32,007 nt of DNA from F23-B02 sp946405205 (lineage in GTDB: Bacteria > Bacillota > Clostridia > Oscillospirales > Oscillospiraceae), in contig CAMJGL010000016.1 of assembly GCA_946405205.1 (NCBI GenBank), positions 1 to 32,007 of the forward strand. Reading direction: 5' to 3'. The position numbers and the translations under genes are program-made. The notes beneath the pieces were generated by a model, which saw nothing but the letters and a program-made list of their open reading frames with translations, did no database searches and had not been told where the DNA came from. This document shows positions 1 through 7,662 of this stretch, piece after piece (positions within the stretch are counted from its first letter, which is position 1; every line of letters begins with the position of its first letter).

Positions 1-57
1 TAAATGCGAATTGCATTTCGGCTGCCGCCGACGGACGAGCGATGCTCGCCCCTACAA
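1..57. repeat. Truncated palindromic intergenic repeat
   Basis: Non-coding stretch with two stem-loops: a 6-bp stem at 2-7/13-18 and a second one centred on CGAGCGATGCTCG near 38-50, followed by CCCCTACA. Elements containing a GTAGGGGCGAGC-type edge with a small palindrome are, as far as I recall, dispersed between genes in many gut Clostridia. Only one copy is in this window, so repetitiveness is inferred. The left end is cut by the window edge. Confidence 0.4.
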
Positions 58-343
58 ACTGTGATTTATTGCAATCTCTCATTTAGACAGAGGCGATATA
101 CCGAACACCGCCTGAGTACATAATCGGGATACCGCAATATAGATTATTTGAAGCGCTGCACCGAATTGCCCCTCCGCCGAGCACCGGGCATAAAAAGAGC
201 AGGCTGCGTATGCAGCCTGCGAAAACAGGGTTGTGGGATAAAGATATGAGCCGTGATCTCGCTTGCGCGAAACCAATTGGATAAGCTGTGATTAAAGGAT
301 AGCGCATCCGCAGAGACTTGTAAAGAGCGAAACAGGACAAGTT
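58..343. other. Gene-free stretch, possibly encoding a structured RNA
   Basis: About 285 bp with no convincing coding sequence. Open frames on the minus strand lack a ribosome binding site and have no recognisable protein family. The stretch contains several short self-complementary segments, including TCGC-TTGC-GCGA near 270 and a 9-bp perfect hairpin at 199-220 that is followed by a T-run on the minus strand. A minus-strand non-coding RNA is possible. I do not recognise it as 6S, tmRNA, SRP, RNase P or a known riboswitch. Confidence 0.3.
190..220 (-). terminator. Intrinsic terminator-like hairpin, minus strand
   Basis: A perfect 9-bp GC-rich stem (199-207 with 212-220) has a GTAT loop. Read on the minus strand it is followed by TCTTTTTAT, while the plus-strand side has no T-run, so it would stop minus-strand transcription. 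No minus-strand gene is seen upstream (221-418), so its client would be a short RNA or transcription from outside the annotated genes. Confidence 0.5.
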
Positions 344-418
344 TTGTCGAATGGCAAAATTTTCGTAAATAATTTTTTCAAGTGCGGGCAAACTATGCGG
401 GAAAGGAGATTTTGCAGC

Positions 419-625
419 ATGATCATTGACCGCATTGCGCTTATCCTAACCATAATCGGAGGCATAAACTGGGGCAGCATCGGGCTGTTCAGATTTGATA
501 TCGTGGCGTGGATCTGCGGCGGACAGACCGCGACCGTCAGCCGCGTGATCTACACCCTCGTCGGCCTTGCCGCCCTGTGGTGCATATCCCTGCTGTTCCG
601 CCATGAGGCCCTACCCGAGGAATAA
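419..625 (+). CDS. DUF378 family small membrane protein
   Basis: A 68-residue, two-helix membrane protein of the DUF378 (YuzA-like) family, whose function is not known. Visible features are the opening IDRIALILTIIGGINWG, with the typical GGINWG turn after the first transmembrane segment (about residues 4-22), and a second transmembrane segment at about 42-60. The start at 419 was chosen over a longer reading from 344 because AAAGGAG lies just upstream of this ATG and because family members begin near the first helix. It has its own terminator and is not in an operon. The function cannot be inferred from its neighbours. Confidence 0.8.
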   Translation: MIIDRIALILTIIGGINWGSIGLFRFDIVAWICGGQTATVSRVIYTLVGLAALWCISLLFRHEALPEE

Positions 626-631
626 TACCCT

Positions 632-667
632 TCCGCACCGACGATAAAGTGTCGGTGCGGTTTTTTA
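632..667 (+). terminator. Intrinsic terminator of the DUF378 gene
   Basis: A 10-bp perfect stem (633-642 with 651-660, CCGCACCGAC and its complement) is followed by six T's at 661-666. It ends the plus-strand gene. It overlaps the stop region of the converging minus-strand gene, but no T-run follows it on the minus strand. Confidence 0.85.
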
Positions 668-934
668 TATGCTTTTGCTCAGATAAACTATAAGCAGGGC
701 TATCTGCAGTATCGCGAGAGCGGGGAAGCCGACGGCAAAATACCAGTGCTTTGTTTTGTGGCGGAACGACAGCATACCCACCGTTCCGCCCAGCCCGCCG
801 CCCAGGACGGCCAGCAGGAACAGCACCTTTTCGGGTATGCGGCGCTTATTGAGCTTTGCGCAGAGCTTGTCTATGCCCATCATGGCGCACAGTGCGATGT
901 TTATCGCGGCAAGCAGGTAAAACAGGTATTCCAT
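665..934 (-). CDS. DUF1294 family membrane protein
   Basis: An 89-residue integral membrane protein of the DUF1294 family, of unknown biochemical role. The diagnostic run is seen: a first helix, then MGIDKLCAKLNKRRIPE, a glycine-rich second helix (LLAVLGGGLGGTVGM), the FRHKTKH motif and a third helix. GAAAGGGGA precedes the ATG. It starts 3 bp after the stop of the YgiQ-type gene and is the last gene of the minus-strand run. It is probably co-transcribed, but no functional link with YgiQ is known to me. Confidence 0.85.
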   Translation of the reverse strand: MEYLFYLLAAINIALCAMMGIDKLCAKLNKRRIPEKVLFLLAVLGGGLGGTVGMLSFRHKTKHWYFAVGFPALAILQIALLIVYLSKSI

Positions 935-937
935 GGC

Positions 938-2872
938 TCATTTCCCCTTTCTCTTCGCGGGCTTTGAGTTCTTTTTCACCTTGGGCTTTGCCCAGCCCTT
1001 TTTGTAGCCCTCGGGCTTTTTCGGCTTTTCAGGCTCGGCGGGCCTTTTCGGCTTCGGCCTTGCGGGTCTGTCTGGCCGCACGAGACATTCCGGCCCGCAG
1101 CCGATGAGATCCTCCCTGCCGGCGGCCTTGAGCGCCTCTATAACGAGCTTGCGCTTATCGGGTCTTTTCCACTGCAAAAGCGCCCTCTGCATGGCCTTTT
1201 CATGCGGGCTTTTGGCGACGTACACCGACTTCATCGTCAGCGGGTCGATGCCCGTGTAGTACATACAGGTCGATATCGTGCCCGGGGTGGGGTAAAAGTC
1301 CTGCACCTGCTCGGGCTGGCGTCCGGTTTTGTTCAGGTACTCGGCCAGCGCGACGGCGTCCTCAAGCCTGCTGCCGGGGTGGGAGGACATGAGATAGGGC
1401 ACGATGTACTGCTCCTTTGAGTACTTCGTGTTGAGCTTTTTGTACTTTTCCATGAAGCGCTCGTATACGCCGATGTGCGGCTTCCCCATGTAGTCGAGAA
1501 CCGAGTCGATGCAGTGCTCGGGCGCGACCTTGAGCTGTCCGGAAATGTGGTATTTCACCAGCTCGGCGAAAAAATCGTCGTTTTTATCCTCGAGCATATA
1601 GTCGTAGCGGATGCCACTGCGGACGAAGACCTTCTTGACGCCCGGGATGGCGCGCAGCTTGCGCAGCAGGGCGAGGTAATCGGAATGGTCGGCGTCGAGG
1701 TTGGGGCAGGGCGTCGGCGCAAGGCAGCGGCGGTCGGCGCACATGCCGCATTTGGCCTGCTTCTGGCAGGAATGGTGGCGGAAGTTGGCCGAGGGGCCGC
1801 CGACGTCGTTGATGTAGCCCTTGAAATCGGGGAATTTCGTCAGCGCCGTGACCTCGCGAATAACGCTTTCGTGGCTGCGGCTCGTGACCATTCTGCCCTG
1901 ATGGAAGGCCAGGGCGCAGAAGCTGCAGCCGCCGAAGCAGCCGCGGTTGTGGATAACGGAGAACTTGACCTCCTCGATGGCGGGAACGCCGCCCATGGGC
2001 TCGTACATGGGGTGGTACTGCTTGGTGTAGGGCAGCTCCGCTATGCGGTCGAGCTCCTTCGTCTCGAGGGGCATGGCGGGGGGATTTACGATGAGATACC
2101 TGCCGTCGTGCTTCTGAATCAGCGCCCTGCCGCGCACGGGGTCGTGCTCGGCGTATTCAATGCGCGTTGCGTCGGCGTAAAAGCGCGTGCTTTCGCAGAC
2201 CTCGGCAAAGGAGGGCAGAGTAACGCTCTCAAAGGCGCATTTTGCAGGATCCGAGCTGAGAAAAGCGGTGCCCCTTATATCGGTCATCTCCGACACGGGG
2301 AGCTTCTTTTTGAGCCTGCGGGCTATCTCGATCTCGGCGTATTCGCCCATGCCGTAGACCAGCATATCAGCGCCCGAATCGACAAGGATCGAGCGGCGCA
2401 CTTTATCGTCCCAGTAATCGTAGTGCGCAAAGCGGCGCAGGGACGCTTCGAGCCCGCCGATGATGATGGGCACGTCGGGGCCGAAGGCCTCCCTTGCGCG
2501 GTTTGAATAGACGATGGTGGCCCTGTCCGGACGCAGACCGGCTTTCTTCCCGGGCGAGTAGAAATCCTCGCTGCGGCGCTTTTTGGCCGCGGTGTAGTGT
2601 GCGACCATGCTGTCAAGATTTCCCGCGCCTATGAGAACGCCGAGCCTCGGCCGTCCGAAGGCGGCGAAGTCCTGCGCCGAGTGCCAGTCCGGCTGAGCCA
2701 GCACCGCGACGCGGTAGCCCTCGGCCTCGAGAGTGCGGCCGATGACCGCCGCGCCGAAGCTCGGGTGATCGACGTATGCGTCGCCGGTGACCAGCAGGAA
2801 GTCGTACCACCACCAGCCGCGCTCGTGCATCTCGTCCCTTGAGACGGGCAGAAATTCAGGATAATTCGTCAT
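938..2872 (-). CDS. YgiQ family radical SAM protein
   Basis: A 644-residue protein of the YgiQ/UPF0313 family, a cytoplasmic radical S-adenosylmethionine group whose substrate is not established. The N-terminal cobalamin-binding-like domain (about 20-180) precedes the radical SAM core, which has the CxxxCxxC cluster motif at C312, C316 and C319 (GCFGGCSFCA). A second cysteine group at 369, 375, 378, 383 and 389 suggests an extra metal or Fe-S site. A C-terminal family domain (about 480-590) and a lysine/proline-rich basic tail (about 600-644) follow. Its ATG overlaps the TGA of the upstream phosphoesterase gene by 4 bp, which implies translational coupling. Length and motif order match the family; I see no damage. 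Confidence 0.93.
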   Translation of the reverse strand: MTNYPEFLPVSRDEMHERGWWWYDFLLVTGDAYVDHPSFGAAVIGRTLEAEGYRVAVLAQPDWHSAQDFAAFGRPRLGVLIGAGNLDSMVAHYTAAKKRRSEDFYSPGKKAGLRPDRATIVYSNRAREAFGPDVPIIIGGLEASLRRFAHYDYWDDKVRRSILVDSGADMLVYGMGEYAEIEIARRLKKKLPVSEMTDIRGTAFLSSDPAKCAFESVTLPSFAEVCESTRFYADATRIEYAEHDPVRGRALIQKHDGRYLIVNPPAMPLETKELDRIAELPYTKQYHPMYEPMGGVPAIEEVKFSVIHNRGCFGGCSFCALAFHQGRMVTSRSHESVIREVTALTKFPDFKGYINDVGGPSANFRHHSCQKQAKCGMCADRRCLAPTPCPNLDADHSDYLALLRKLRAIPGVKKVFVRSGIRYDYMLEDKNDDFFAELVKYHISGQLKVAPEHCIDSVLDYMGKPHIGVYERFMEKYKKLNTKYSKEQYIVPYLMSSHPGSRLEDAVALAEYLNKTGRQPEQVQDFYPTPGTISTCMYYTGIDPLTMKSVYVAKSPHEKAMQRALLQWKRPDKRKLVIEALKAAGREDLIGCGPECLVRPDRPARPKPKRPAEPEKPKKPEGYKKGWAKPKVKKNSKPAKRKGK

Positions 2873-3963
2873 ATAAGCTCACCCCAATACCAGCCCGTGG
2901 TGCCCCTGTGCTTGACAAGCCGGCCGCGGGAGGTCTCCTCAACGACGCTGACCTCGTCGCCGACCTCAAGCGCGAGAACAAGGTCGGTGCAGTCGTTGCA
3001 TTTGCAGAATTCCTCGTCGGAATACAAGTACTTTGTGAGTATCTCCATCTCATAGCCGGTGCGGACATGGCGGCAGAGCGAAAACTCCGCGCCGCGGCGC
3101 AGCACCTGCACCTGATTGTCGCCCCAGCGGATGTAGTAGCTTTTATCTCCGCCGCGCTGCGCGGTTTTTACCCTCCTGACGGGGAAGGGGTCGTAGGCCT
3201 CAAAGGAAAAATCCTCGCTGCCCTCGTAAGGGATGATGAGCCCGTTGAGCTGCCCGTCGTCCTTGAGGGTGCAGCCGCCGTCAATGGATATAACTTTATG
3301 CCCGCGGTCGATGATGGGGTTTGCGCAGACGCGGTCGGGCAGATACAGCATCACCGGCCAGTGTCCCACGATGACCCACTTATCGAAGCTGTAGCCGCGG
3401 CTCATGAAATCGTCGAACTTCATGCAGTCGCCGCCGGTGTGTTCGGACAGGGGGATATCCGGCCTCACGCCGCCGTGAACGAAGATATAGTGCTCCGTCT
3501 CAATGATGTGCGGCAGGGAGCGCAGGAAGTCCCACTCCGGCTCGAAGCGCCCGCGCAGCAGGGGCGCGAGCGGCGCGAAATCCATATCCTCCGTGACGGG
3601 TATGCCGAGCTCATTCAGCATATCCCAGATGAGCCCGCCGCGCCAGAAGAGCATATAGTGCACCATTTTCGGCTTCCAGTAATCAAGCTCGGAATCCACC
3701 GCGTCCGACCATGTGTCGCAGTTGCCGCAGAGGACATGGCAGTTGCCCCTGCGGCACAGCTCCATGATAAAACGCAGGGTCTCAAGGCTGTGCCTGCCCT
3801 TTTCGAGAAAGTCCCCTACTATGATAAGCTCGTCCGAGTCAGAAAAATTCACTTTATCCAGCAGCCCCTTGAGGTACGGCAGATTCGCGTGTATGTCCGA
3901 AACGGCGATCAGCCTCCGCCCGGCGGTGTCAAGATGTTCGATTTTTGCTTTTTCTCTCCACAT
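2869..3963 (-). CDS. Metallophosphoesterase with C-terminal SH3-like domain
   Basis: A 364-residue cytoplasmic calcineurin-like phosphoesterase, likely a phosphoprotein or dinucleotide-polyphosphate phosphatase of the PPP-like group; the substrate is unknown. Metal-binding blocks are visible in order: SDIHAN (22-27), GDFLEKG (50-56), GNCD (80-83), FVHGGVRPD in the middle, and VGHWPV. The last 60 or so residues (about 300-364) do not belong to the phosphatase fold. They contain CKCNDC, then a beta-rich segment ending in GTTGWYWGELI, which looks like a bacterial SH3 domain. No strong ribosome binding site is seen; the ATG lies 6 bp after the upstream stop, so reinitiation is likely. It overlaps the YgiQ gene start by 4 bp. 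The catalytic call is firm, the SH3 call less so. Confidence 0.85.
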   Translation of the reverse strand: MWREKAKIEHLDTAGRRLIAVSDIHANLPYLKGLLDKVNFSDSDELIIVGDFLEKGRHSLETLRFIMELCRRGNCHVLCGNCDTWSDAVDSELDYWKPKMVHYMLFWRGGLIWDMLNELGIPVTEDMDFAPLAPLLRGRFEPEWDFLRSLPHIIETEHYIFVHGGVRPDIPLSEHTGGDCMKFDDFMSRGYSFDKWVIVGHWPVMLYLPDRVCANPIIDRGHKVISIDGGCTLKDDGQLNGLIIPYEGSEDFSFEAYDPFPVRRVKTAQRGGDKSYYIRWGDNQVQVLRRGAEFSLCRHVRTGYEMEILTKYLYSDEEFCKCNDCTDLVLALEVGDEVSVVEETSRGRLVKHRGTTGWYWGELI

Positions 3964-3969
3964 TTTTGC

Positions 3970-5118
3970 TTACTCAAAAACCTTTTCCATCAGGTAAAGC
4001 GGCGCACCCGCGCCGGGCTCTTTTCCGATGATCTTAAAGCCGTAATGCCCGTAAAAGCCCACGGCGTGCCTGTTTTCGGACGAGACGTGCAGGCGCACGG
4101 CTCTGCGGCCGAGCTTCTGGTAATCGGTGATAGCTCTGCCGAGCGGCTGTATGCCCAGCCCCGCGCCGCGGTAGGGCTCTTTCAGGTACACGAGGCTTAT
4201 CCAGCCGAGCCCGGCTCCCGCGCTGCGTCGGCGGTCGGTCTCAACGACGCCGATAAACTCATCCTCGCCGCGGCAGACCTTGAGGATGGAGCGGGGGTCG
4301 TCGGCGTAATGCTCCTTTGCTGCGGCAAGATAGGTCTCGGCATTGAAATTTCTGAGGTCGCCGTGGGCGGCAAGCCATGAATCGGCGTAGCAGCTTTTGT
4401 AAAGCTCGCCCTCGGTGTTGGGGTCGAGCGGCTCATAGCTCAGATTTCCAATATCCGCGCCGCCGGACTCCTTCCGCCACCAGGTCTGCCTTGCAAAGGT
4501 CGAAAGCTCCGGCGGCAGGTGGGAATTGTCGTTATAATAATCGACGGAGAACCTGCCGCTGTCGTAGAAGAGCCTGCTGACGGCGGTGTTGTCCCCGTGC
4601 GGCAGGGAGGATATATCCTCGCTCCTGACGCCCATGATACAAGCCAGCAGAGAGCGTATGGCCATGCCGTGGCTCACGACGGCGACGGTTTTGCCCGCGT
4701 TTTTCTCCGCTATCTCGGTAACGACGCTCATCATGCGCACGGTGCACTCGGCAAAGGTCTCCGCGCCCTCGGCGCGCCACTTTCCGGGGTCGTTGTTGAA
4801 GTAGTCCATCTGCACGGGGTCGTATTTTTTCATGTCTCCGAAGCTCATGCCCTCGCATATGCCGAGGTTTATCTCACGAAGCCGCGGCTCGAGCTGTATG
4901 GGAAGCTCGTGATACTTCGTGACGGCTCCCGCGGTGGCGACGGTGCGGCGCAGATCGCTGGAGTAAAGCGCGTCGAGGTGCACATCCCTGAAGCGCTCGG
5001 CAAGCGCGGCTATCTGCCTGTGTCCTCTGCCGGTTATATAGCTGTTGAAGTGTCCCTGCACGATGCGGTAGAGGTTTCCCTCGGCCTCCGCGTGCCGGAT
5101 TAGATAGATTTCAGTCAT
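3970..5118 (-). CDS. Histidine phosphatase - GNAT acetyltransferase fusion
   Basis: A 382-residue two-domain protein. Residues 1-200 form a histidine (phosphoglycerate-mutase-like) phosphatase: the phosphate-accepting histidine is in YLIRHAEAEGN (RHA at 8-10) and the second histidine is in VVSHGMAIRS (H150). Residues about 230-380 form a GNAT N-acetyltransferase with the acetyl-CoA loop YRGAGLG (316-322) and a late SENRHAVGFYGHYGF segment typical of the fold. AGAGGA sits 7 bp before the ATG. It is the first gene after the hairpin behind the glycosyltransferase and leads the phosphoesterase/YgiQ/DUF1294 run. Both domains appear intact. Substrates are unknown. Confidence 0.88.
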   Translation of the reverse strand: MTEIYLIRHAEAEGNLYRIVQGHFNSYITGRGHRQIAALAERFRDVHLDALYSSDLRRTVATAGAVTKYHELPIQLEPRLREINLGICEGMSFGDMKKYDPVQMDYFNNDPGKWRAEGAETFAECTVRMMSVVTEIAEKNAGKTVAVVSHGMAIRSLLACIMGVRSEDISSLPHGDNTAVSRLFYDSGRFSVDYYNDNSHLPPELSTFARQTWWRKESGGADIGNLSYEPLDPNTEGELYKSCYADSWLAAHGDLRNFNAETYLAAAKEHYADDPRSILKVCRGEDEFIGVVETDRRRSAGAGLGWISLVYLKEPYRGAGLGIQPLGRAITDYQKLGRRAVRLHVSSENRHAVGFYGHYGFKIIGKEPGAGAPLYLMEKVFE

Positions 5119-5141
5119 CGGTAGATCCTCTGTTTCATTTC

Positions 5142-5171
5142 AAAGCGCCGTTTATTTAAAAACGGCGCTTT
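5142..5171. terminator. Hairpin between glycosyltransferase and phosphatase-GNAT gene
   Basis: A perfect 12-bp stem (5142-5153 with 5160-5171) with a 6-base loop sits directly behind the glycosyltransferase stop codon. The 3' arm ends in TTT on the minus strand, but no longer T-run follows. It may be a weak terminator or an RNA-processing/stability hairpin inside the transcript. Confidence 0.4.
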
Positions 5172-5174
5172 CTG

Positions 5175-6233
5175 TCAAATATTGCTTTCAAATATTCTGT
5201 ACAGGCTTTCGTCGATCGACAGGTTGTACTGCGTGAGCGGATCGGGCTTCTTCTCCGTTTTTTGAGCGCCTGTAAGCGCGGCGGCGATATCATCGCAGCA
5301 TTCAATGCCCGGGTTGTATTTGCCGAGGTTTGCGGCTGCGTACAGCGGAAGTCCGACCGCTTTCGCCTCCCAGAGCACCATGCCCTGCCCCTCGTAGCGG
5401 CTCGTCAGAACGAAGGCGTCCATTTTTTTGAGGTAAGGGAAGGGGTTGGACTGATTGCCCAGAAGAGTAAAACTGTCGGATATCCCGAGCTGCTGCGCCT
5501 GATTAGTCAGCGCGTCGCGGTCGGGTCCTTCGCCGAGTATATAAAGGTGCATCTCCGGCCGCGTCTTCTTTACCTCGGCCAGATAGTTGAGCAGTATATC
5601 AAAGCCCTTCTGATGACAGAGCCTGCCCATCGAGCACAGATTGAACTCGTCGGGGTCCGGCTCAAACTCGATAGGCGTGTCCATCTTTGCGAATATCTCG
5701 TCCGTGTCGATGTGATTGGGTATCGCGTGCACGGGCTTATCCGTTATCCCGGTCATTTTCCGGAAACCGTCTATTATTCCGGGCGACACGGCGACAAATT
5801 CGTCGAAATACTTGAATTTGCCCTTGAAAAAGAGCCACATTATTTTGTATTTGGGCTCCTCGCGCAGCTTTATCTCCATATCGTTGTGTATCCACATGAT
5901 ATGCTTTTTGGCCTTGAGCCGGAGCGCCGCGCAGGCACAGGAATTTTGGTAGCTGTTGAAATCGATCGCCACGTCGTATTCCTCGTCCGGCACTTTTATC
6001 GGAAACAGGCGGTACAGCAGGCCAAAGGGTATGACCCGGCAGATGCCCGGATAAGGCTTGAGCCTTATTATCCTGAGATTTTCGTTTTCCGGCAGGTCGA
6101 AAAAGCTGCCGTCTTCAAAGACATAAAGATCGACCTTATATTTTGTGTAGTCCATGCCCCGTATAATATTTACTACGGATTTCTGTATACCTCCGACCCT
6201 GAGATCAGACTGGACAAAAGCTATTTTTTTCAC
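5175..6233 (-). CDS. Glycosyltransferase family 4 protein
   Basis: A 352-residue GT-B-fold glycosyltransferase of family GT4, cytoplasmic or membrane-associated, adding a sugar to a surface glycan. The N-terminal domain begins KKIAFVQSDLRVGGIQKSV, with the GGIQ acceptor-side loop of this family. The C-terminal nucleotide-sugar domain shows the CSMGRLCHQKGFDILL and LTSRYEGQGMVLWEAKAVGLP signatures; the E-x7-E motif is in the latter. A GTG start at 6233 is preferred over an ATG 72 bp upstream because AAGGAGA lies 5 bases before the GTG and the mature fold begins there. It is divergent from csaB across a 298-bp region, so a role in the csaB-modified wall polymer is an inference. Confidence 0.88.
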   Translation of the reverse strand: MKKIAFVQSDLRVGGIQKSVVNIIRGMDYTKYKVDLYVFEDGSFFDLPENENLRIIRLKPYPGICRVIPFGLLYRLFPIKVPDEEYDVAIDFNSYQNSCACAALRLKAKKHIMWIHNDMEIKLREEPKYKIMWLFFKGKFKYFDEFVAVSPGIIDGFRKMTGITDKPVHAIPNHIDTDEIFAKMDTPIEFEPDPDEFNLCSMGRLCHQKGFDILLNYLAEVKKTRPEMHLYILGEGPDRDALTNQAQQLGISDSFTLLGNQSNPFPYLKKMDAFVLTSRYEGQGMVLWEAKAVGLPLYAAANLGKYNPGIECCDDIAAALTGAQKTEKKPDPLTQYNLSIDESLYRIFESNI

Positions 6234-6531
6234 TATGCTCTCCTTAAAATGGCTGCTGTCACATTTCGTGCTTCTGCTGCGGGCGGCATAAGAGTTATTC
6301 GCCACTTGACTTTTTGAATACCGAATTGTATTATTATTTATATTTAATAATTTTAACTAATGAACAAGCACCTGCGTACTTTGCCGGACGCCGGTTTAAG
6401 CTCCGGAGCAATGCGGCACAATACAAATATATCCCACCGGCTCCGGCCTTGTCAATAGGCAGGAGACCAAGATGTGCAGGCGCCTGGATAATTGTACATA
6501 CATAAACTGTATTATTTGTGAGATTTGAGCG
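6234..6531. promoter_or_regulatory. Divergent control region between GT4 and csaB
   Basis: A 298-bp region without a credible gene. The left third is very AT-rich (about 6320-6360) and on the minus strand holds TTGTTC (6367-6362), with TATA-like hexamers 17-19 bp further on: a candidate promoter for the glycosyltransferase. Two 10-bp perfect palindromes stand out, GCTCCGGAGC (6400-6409) and CAGGCGCCTG (6477-6486). TATTAT at 6510-6515 could be a csaB -10 box, but no good -35 is seen. Confidence 0.35.
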
Positions 6532-7641
6532 ATGTTAACAGACAGGGAACACAAATACAAAGGCTCGTGCCCGAGCGTGCTTATAAGCGGCGCTTACGGC
6601 ATGGATAATATCGGCGATGAGTCCATGCTTAAAACGATAGTCGATCAGCTTCGCAGCATAGCCCCTGACGTCAATATATGTGTTTTGACGCGCACGCCCG
6701 AGGCAACGAAGGAATTATACGGCGTTGATGCCATAAATACCTTTAATATCCCCGCCATGCACCGCCGGATGCAGCTCGCCGACCTGTTTATCAGCGGAGG
6801 CGGCTCCCTTATCCAGAACGTGACCAGCCGCAGGAGCCTGTGGTACTATCTGCACACTCTCAGCGCCGCAAAAAAGCGTTCCTGCCGCGTCCTGATGTAC
6901 GGCTGCGGCATCGGCCCCATCAACGGAAAAAGCGATATCGAGTATGCCGCCGGCATACTTAACGACTGCGTGGACTGCATAACCCTTCGCGAGGAGGACA
7001 GCAGACGGCTGCTCGATGAGATAGGGGTAACAAAACCGGAGATCATCATCTCCGCGGATCTCGCGTTCTCTCTCACTCCCGCACCCGACGGCGAGGTGGA
7101 TGAGTTTATGCAAGGCTGCGGGATGGCGCCGGAAGGGCAGTACGCCTGCTTCAGCCTGCGTCCGTGGACGGATATCGACAGTAAGCTCGACGTGTTCGCC
7201 GACGCTGTGCGCTATACCTATGAGACGCTGGGGCTGACGCCGGTCTTCATTCTGATGAACCATAAAAGCGACCTTGCGGTCACGGAAAAAGTCGCCGGAC
7301 TTGCCGGCGTTCCGCACGTTATCCTGCCCCGTATCGAAAGGCCCGACCTTGCGCTCGGCGTGCTGCGCAGGATGAAGCTGACCACGGCAATGCGGCTGCA
7401 TGCCGCGCTGCTGTCGGTGTCGGCGGGAGTACCTGTCGTCGGGATCAGCTACGACCCCAAGGTATCCGCGTTTACGAGCTATGTCGGCAGCGGCAGCAGC
7501 CCGAAGCTCGAAACGCTCAGCCGGCAGGAGCTCAGGGAGAGCATACGCAAAGCCTTCGACGGAGACGTTTCCGCTGTATGGCTTCAGAGAGTCAAGGACC
7601 TGGGAGAGCTAAACCTTAAGACTCTGGCGCGTTTTTTATAA
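6532..7641 (+). CDS. csaB: Polysaccharide pyruvyl transferase CsaB
   Basis: A 369-residue protein of the CsaB polysaccharide pyruvyltransferase family. CsaB adds a pyruvyl ketal to a sugar of the secondary cell wall polymer, from phosphoenolpyruvate, on the cytoplasmic side; SLH domains then bind the pyruvylated polymer. Visible family features are the opening glycine motif SGAYGMDNIGDE (19-30), the LFISGGGSLIQN segment, YGCGIGPI, the LREEDS block and the C-terminal AMRLHAALLSVSAGVPVVGISYDPK segment. The ribosome binding site is weak. It heads a three-gene plus-strand run with the PurN-like and CopZ-like genes, spaced 21 and 23 bp. The SLH protein at 10014-11396 is a plausible beneficiary. 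Confidence 0.92.
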   Translation: MLTDREHKYKGSCPSVLISGAYGMDNIGDESMLKTIVDQLRSIAPDVNICVLTRTPEATKELYGVDAINTFNIPAMHRRMQLADLFISGGGSLIQNVTSRRSLWYYLHTLSAAKKRSCRVLMYGCGIGPINGKSDIEYAAGILNDCVDCITLREEDSRRLLDEIGVTKPEIIISADLAFSLTPAPDGEVDEFMQGCGMAPEGQYACFSLRPWTDIDSKLDVFADAVRYTYETLGLTPVFILMNHKSDLAVTEKVAGLAGVPHVILPRIERPDLALGVLRRMKLTTAMRLHAALLSVSAGVPVVGISYDPKVSAFTSYVGSGSSPKLETLSRQELRESIRKAFDGDVSAVWLQRVKDLGELNLKTLARFL

Positions 7642-7662
7642 TACCTTTATGAGGTGGATGCA

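Noticed and set aside
345..351. TGTCGAA (a perfect Spo0A box) before the DUF378 gene
   Set aside because: A 7-mer is expected about four times on both strands of 32 kb by chance; there is one isolated copy here and no second site.
83..391. 102-residue minus-strand open frame at the left end
   Set aside because: No ribosome binding site and an odd amino-acid composition; an internal terminator hairpin lies within the frame.
1475..2506. 343-residue plus-strand open frame opposite the YgiQ gene
   Set aside because: Same shadow pattern; no start signal, and the opposite strand has a complete radical SAM motif set.
3722..3733. GNCD instead of GNH(D/E) in the first phosphoesterase, seemingly a lost catalytic histidine
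   Set aside because: GNCD occurs in active members of the calcineurin-like superfamily such as YfcE-type phosphodiesterases, so it is not evidence of inactivation.
2839..4380. 513-residue plus-strand open frame opposite the YgiQ start, the phosphoesterase and the phosphatase-GNAT gene
   Set aside because: Antisense to well-conserved enzymes; composition is rich in Ala/Val/Gly/His as expected from GC-rich reverse frames; no ribosome binding site or family motif.
5142..5171. Hairpin as a riboswitch or attenuator for the phosphatase-GNAT run
   Set aside because: Only a simple stem-loop with no alternative pairing partner or conserved aptamer motif; annotated just as a weak terminator or processing hairpin.
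6314..6505. 63-residue open frame in the GT4-csaB intergenic region
   Set aside because: No ribosome binding site, no family resemblance, and it lies over AT-rich promoter-like sequence and palindromes.
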